31,346 nt of DNA. Source: Psychrobacillus sp040274765 (lineage in GTDB: Bacteria > Bacillota > Bacilli > Bacillales_A > Planococcaceae). The notes under the pieces were generated by a model. That model was given only the letters and a program-made list of their open reading frames with translations, was not told the DNA's origin and did not search any database. Location of the stretch: the NCBI GenBank assembly GCA_040274765.1, contig JBEMAY010000033.1:1-31346 (forward strand), in the 5' to 3' direction. The position numbers were made by a program, and so were the translations under genes. Positions 31,146-31,346 of this stretch are shown piece after piece (position 1 is the first letter of the stretch; every line of letters starts with the position of its first letter).

Positions 31146-31346
31146 ATGACAGAGGAAGGTATAAAAAGTATGCTTAAAACTCTTTGCGAATTTAATGATG
31201 TTCATATCGCGCAAACGTTCACTTCTAAATCAATAGAAGTATTGAAAGTACGTTGTTTAGAAAATTCAAATACAATAGAGATTACTAATCTTACAAATAA
31301 TACTGTAAAATTATTCAATGATATCGAGGAAACAGTAGAAGCTATC
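31146..31346 (+). CDS. Unrecognised protein, 3' end cut off by the window
   Basis: An open frame starts at ATG 31146 with GAGGAAGGA about 9 bases upstream and runs to the window end (67 codons). The product begins MTEEGIKSMLKTLCEFNDVH and continues with alternating polar and hydrophobic residues typical of a small alpha/beta domain (IEVLKVRCLENSNTIEIT). No signal peptide or membrane segment is seen. I do not recognise the family. Confidence 0.6.
   Translation, partial: MTEEGIKSMLKTLCEFNDVHIAQTFTSKSIEVLKVRCLENSNTIEITNLTNNTVKLFNDIEETVEAI

Overview
The window is chromosomal DNA from a low-GC, endospore-forming Firmicute of the order Bacillales. The evidence is the co-occurrence of sleB-ypeB, spoIIAA-spoIIAB-sigF-spoVAF, resABCDE-sigX-rsiX, scpAB, ribT and a bacillithiol-type YpdA reductase. 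The gene order matches the Bacillus subtilis cmk-to-lysA region, with several genes absent from their usual places. That pattern, and the protein divergence, suggest a Planococcaceae-type genus such as Psychrobacillus or Lysinibacillus; the genus is an inference. I see no phage, insertion sequence, CRISPR array, tRNA or rRNA. This is mostly core genome rather than an accessory island.

Layout. At 1-3310 (minus) lie sleB-ypeB-ypfA-cmk: spore cortex lysis, a c-di-GMP receptor and CMP kinase (cut by the window edge). At 3510-5256 prsW (minus) and the L-asparaginase gene ansA (plus) diverge. At 5554-8166 (minus) are a CBS-domain gene broken by an in-frame stop, the phosphoesterase ypbG and the bacillithiol disulfide reductase ypdA. 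At 8241-11387 (minus) are ypbB, recS and the LysM protein ypbE; ferredoxin fer diverges from ypbB. At 11843-12728 (minus) is a complete FMN riboswitch with a switchable terminator ahead of the riboflavin transporter ribU. At 12729-13234 there is no gene, only six helically phased short repeats. At 13266-21103 (minus) are resABC (cytochrome c maturation), resDE (redox two-component system) and the ECF sigma factor sigX with its anti-sigma factor rsiX, with a sigma-X-type promoter directly in front of sigX. At 21201-24380 (minus) are scpA-scpB-dacB-rluB. At 24435-25464 are a DUF309 gene (plus), ribT (minus) and a 33-codon membrane-peptide ORF directly after lysA. At 25472-29880 (minus) are spoIIAA-spoIIAB-sigF-spoVAF and then lysA, with a clear sigma-H promoter upstream. 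The last 1.4 kb carries a structured gene-free region, a VOC-fold protein and the start of an unrecognised gene.

Working together: the res genes control and build the cytochrome c branch of respiration; spoIIA-sigF with spoVAF, sleB and ypeB cover forespore commitment, germination and cortex hydrolysis; scpAB and dacB serve chromosome segregation and the cell wall. No clearly new multi-gene system is visible. The most unusual items are: a probable ATT start codon on the carboxypeptidase gene, where only that start gives a complete signal peptide; the nonsense codon in the CBS gene; the 20/21-bp phased repeat array; a hairpin burying the ypfA ribosome-binding site; a convergent terminator that contains both neighbouring stop codons; the unannotated 33-residue membrane peptide; and a GC-rich dyad followed by a terminator that may mark a small RNA upstream of spoIIA.
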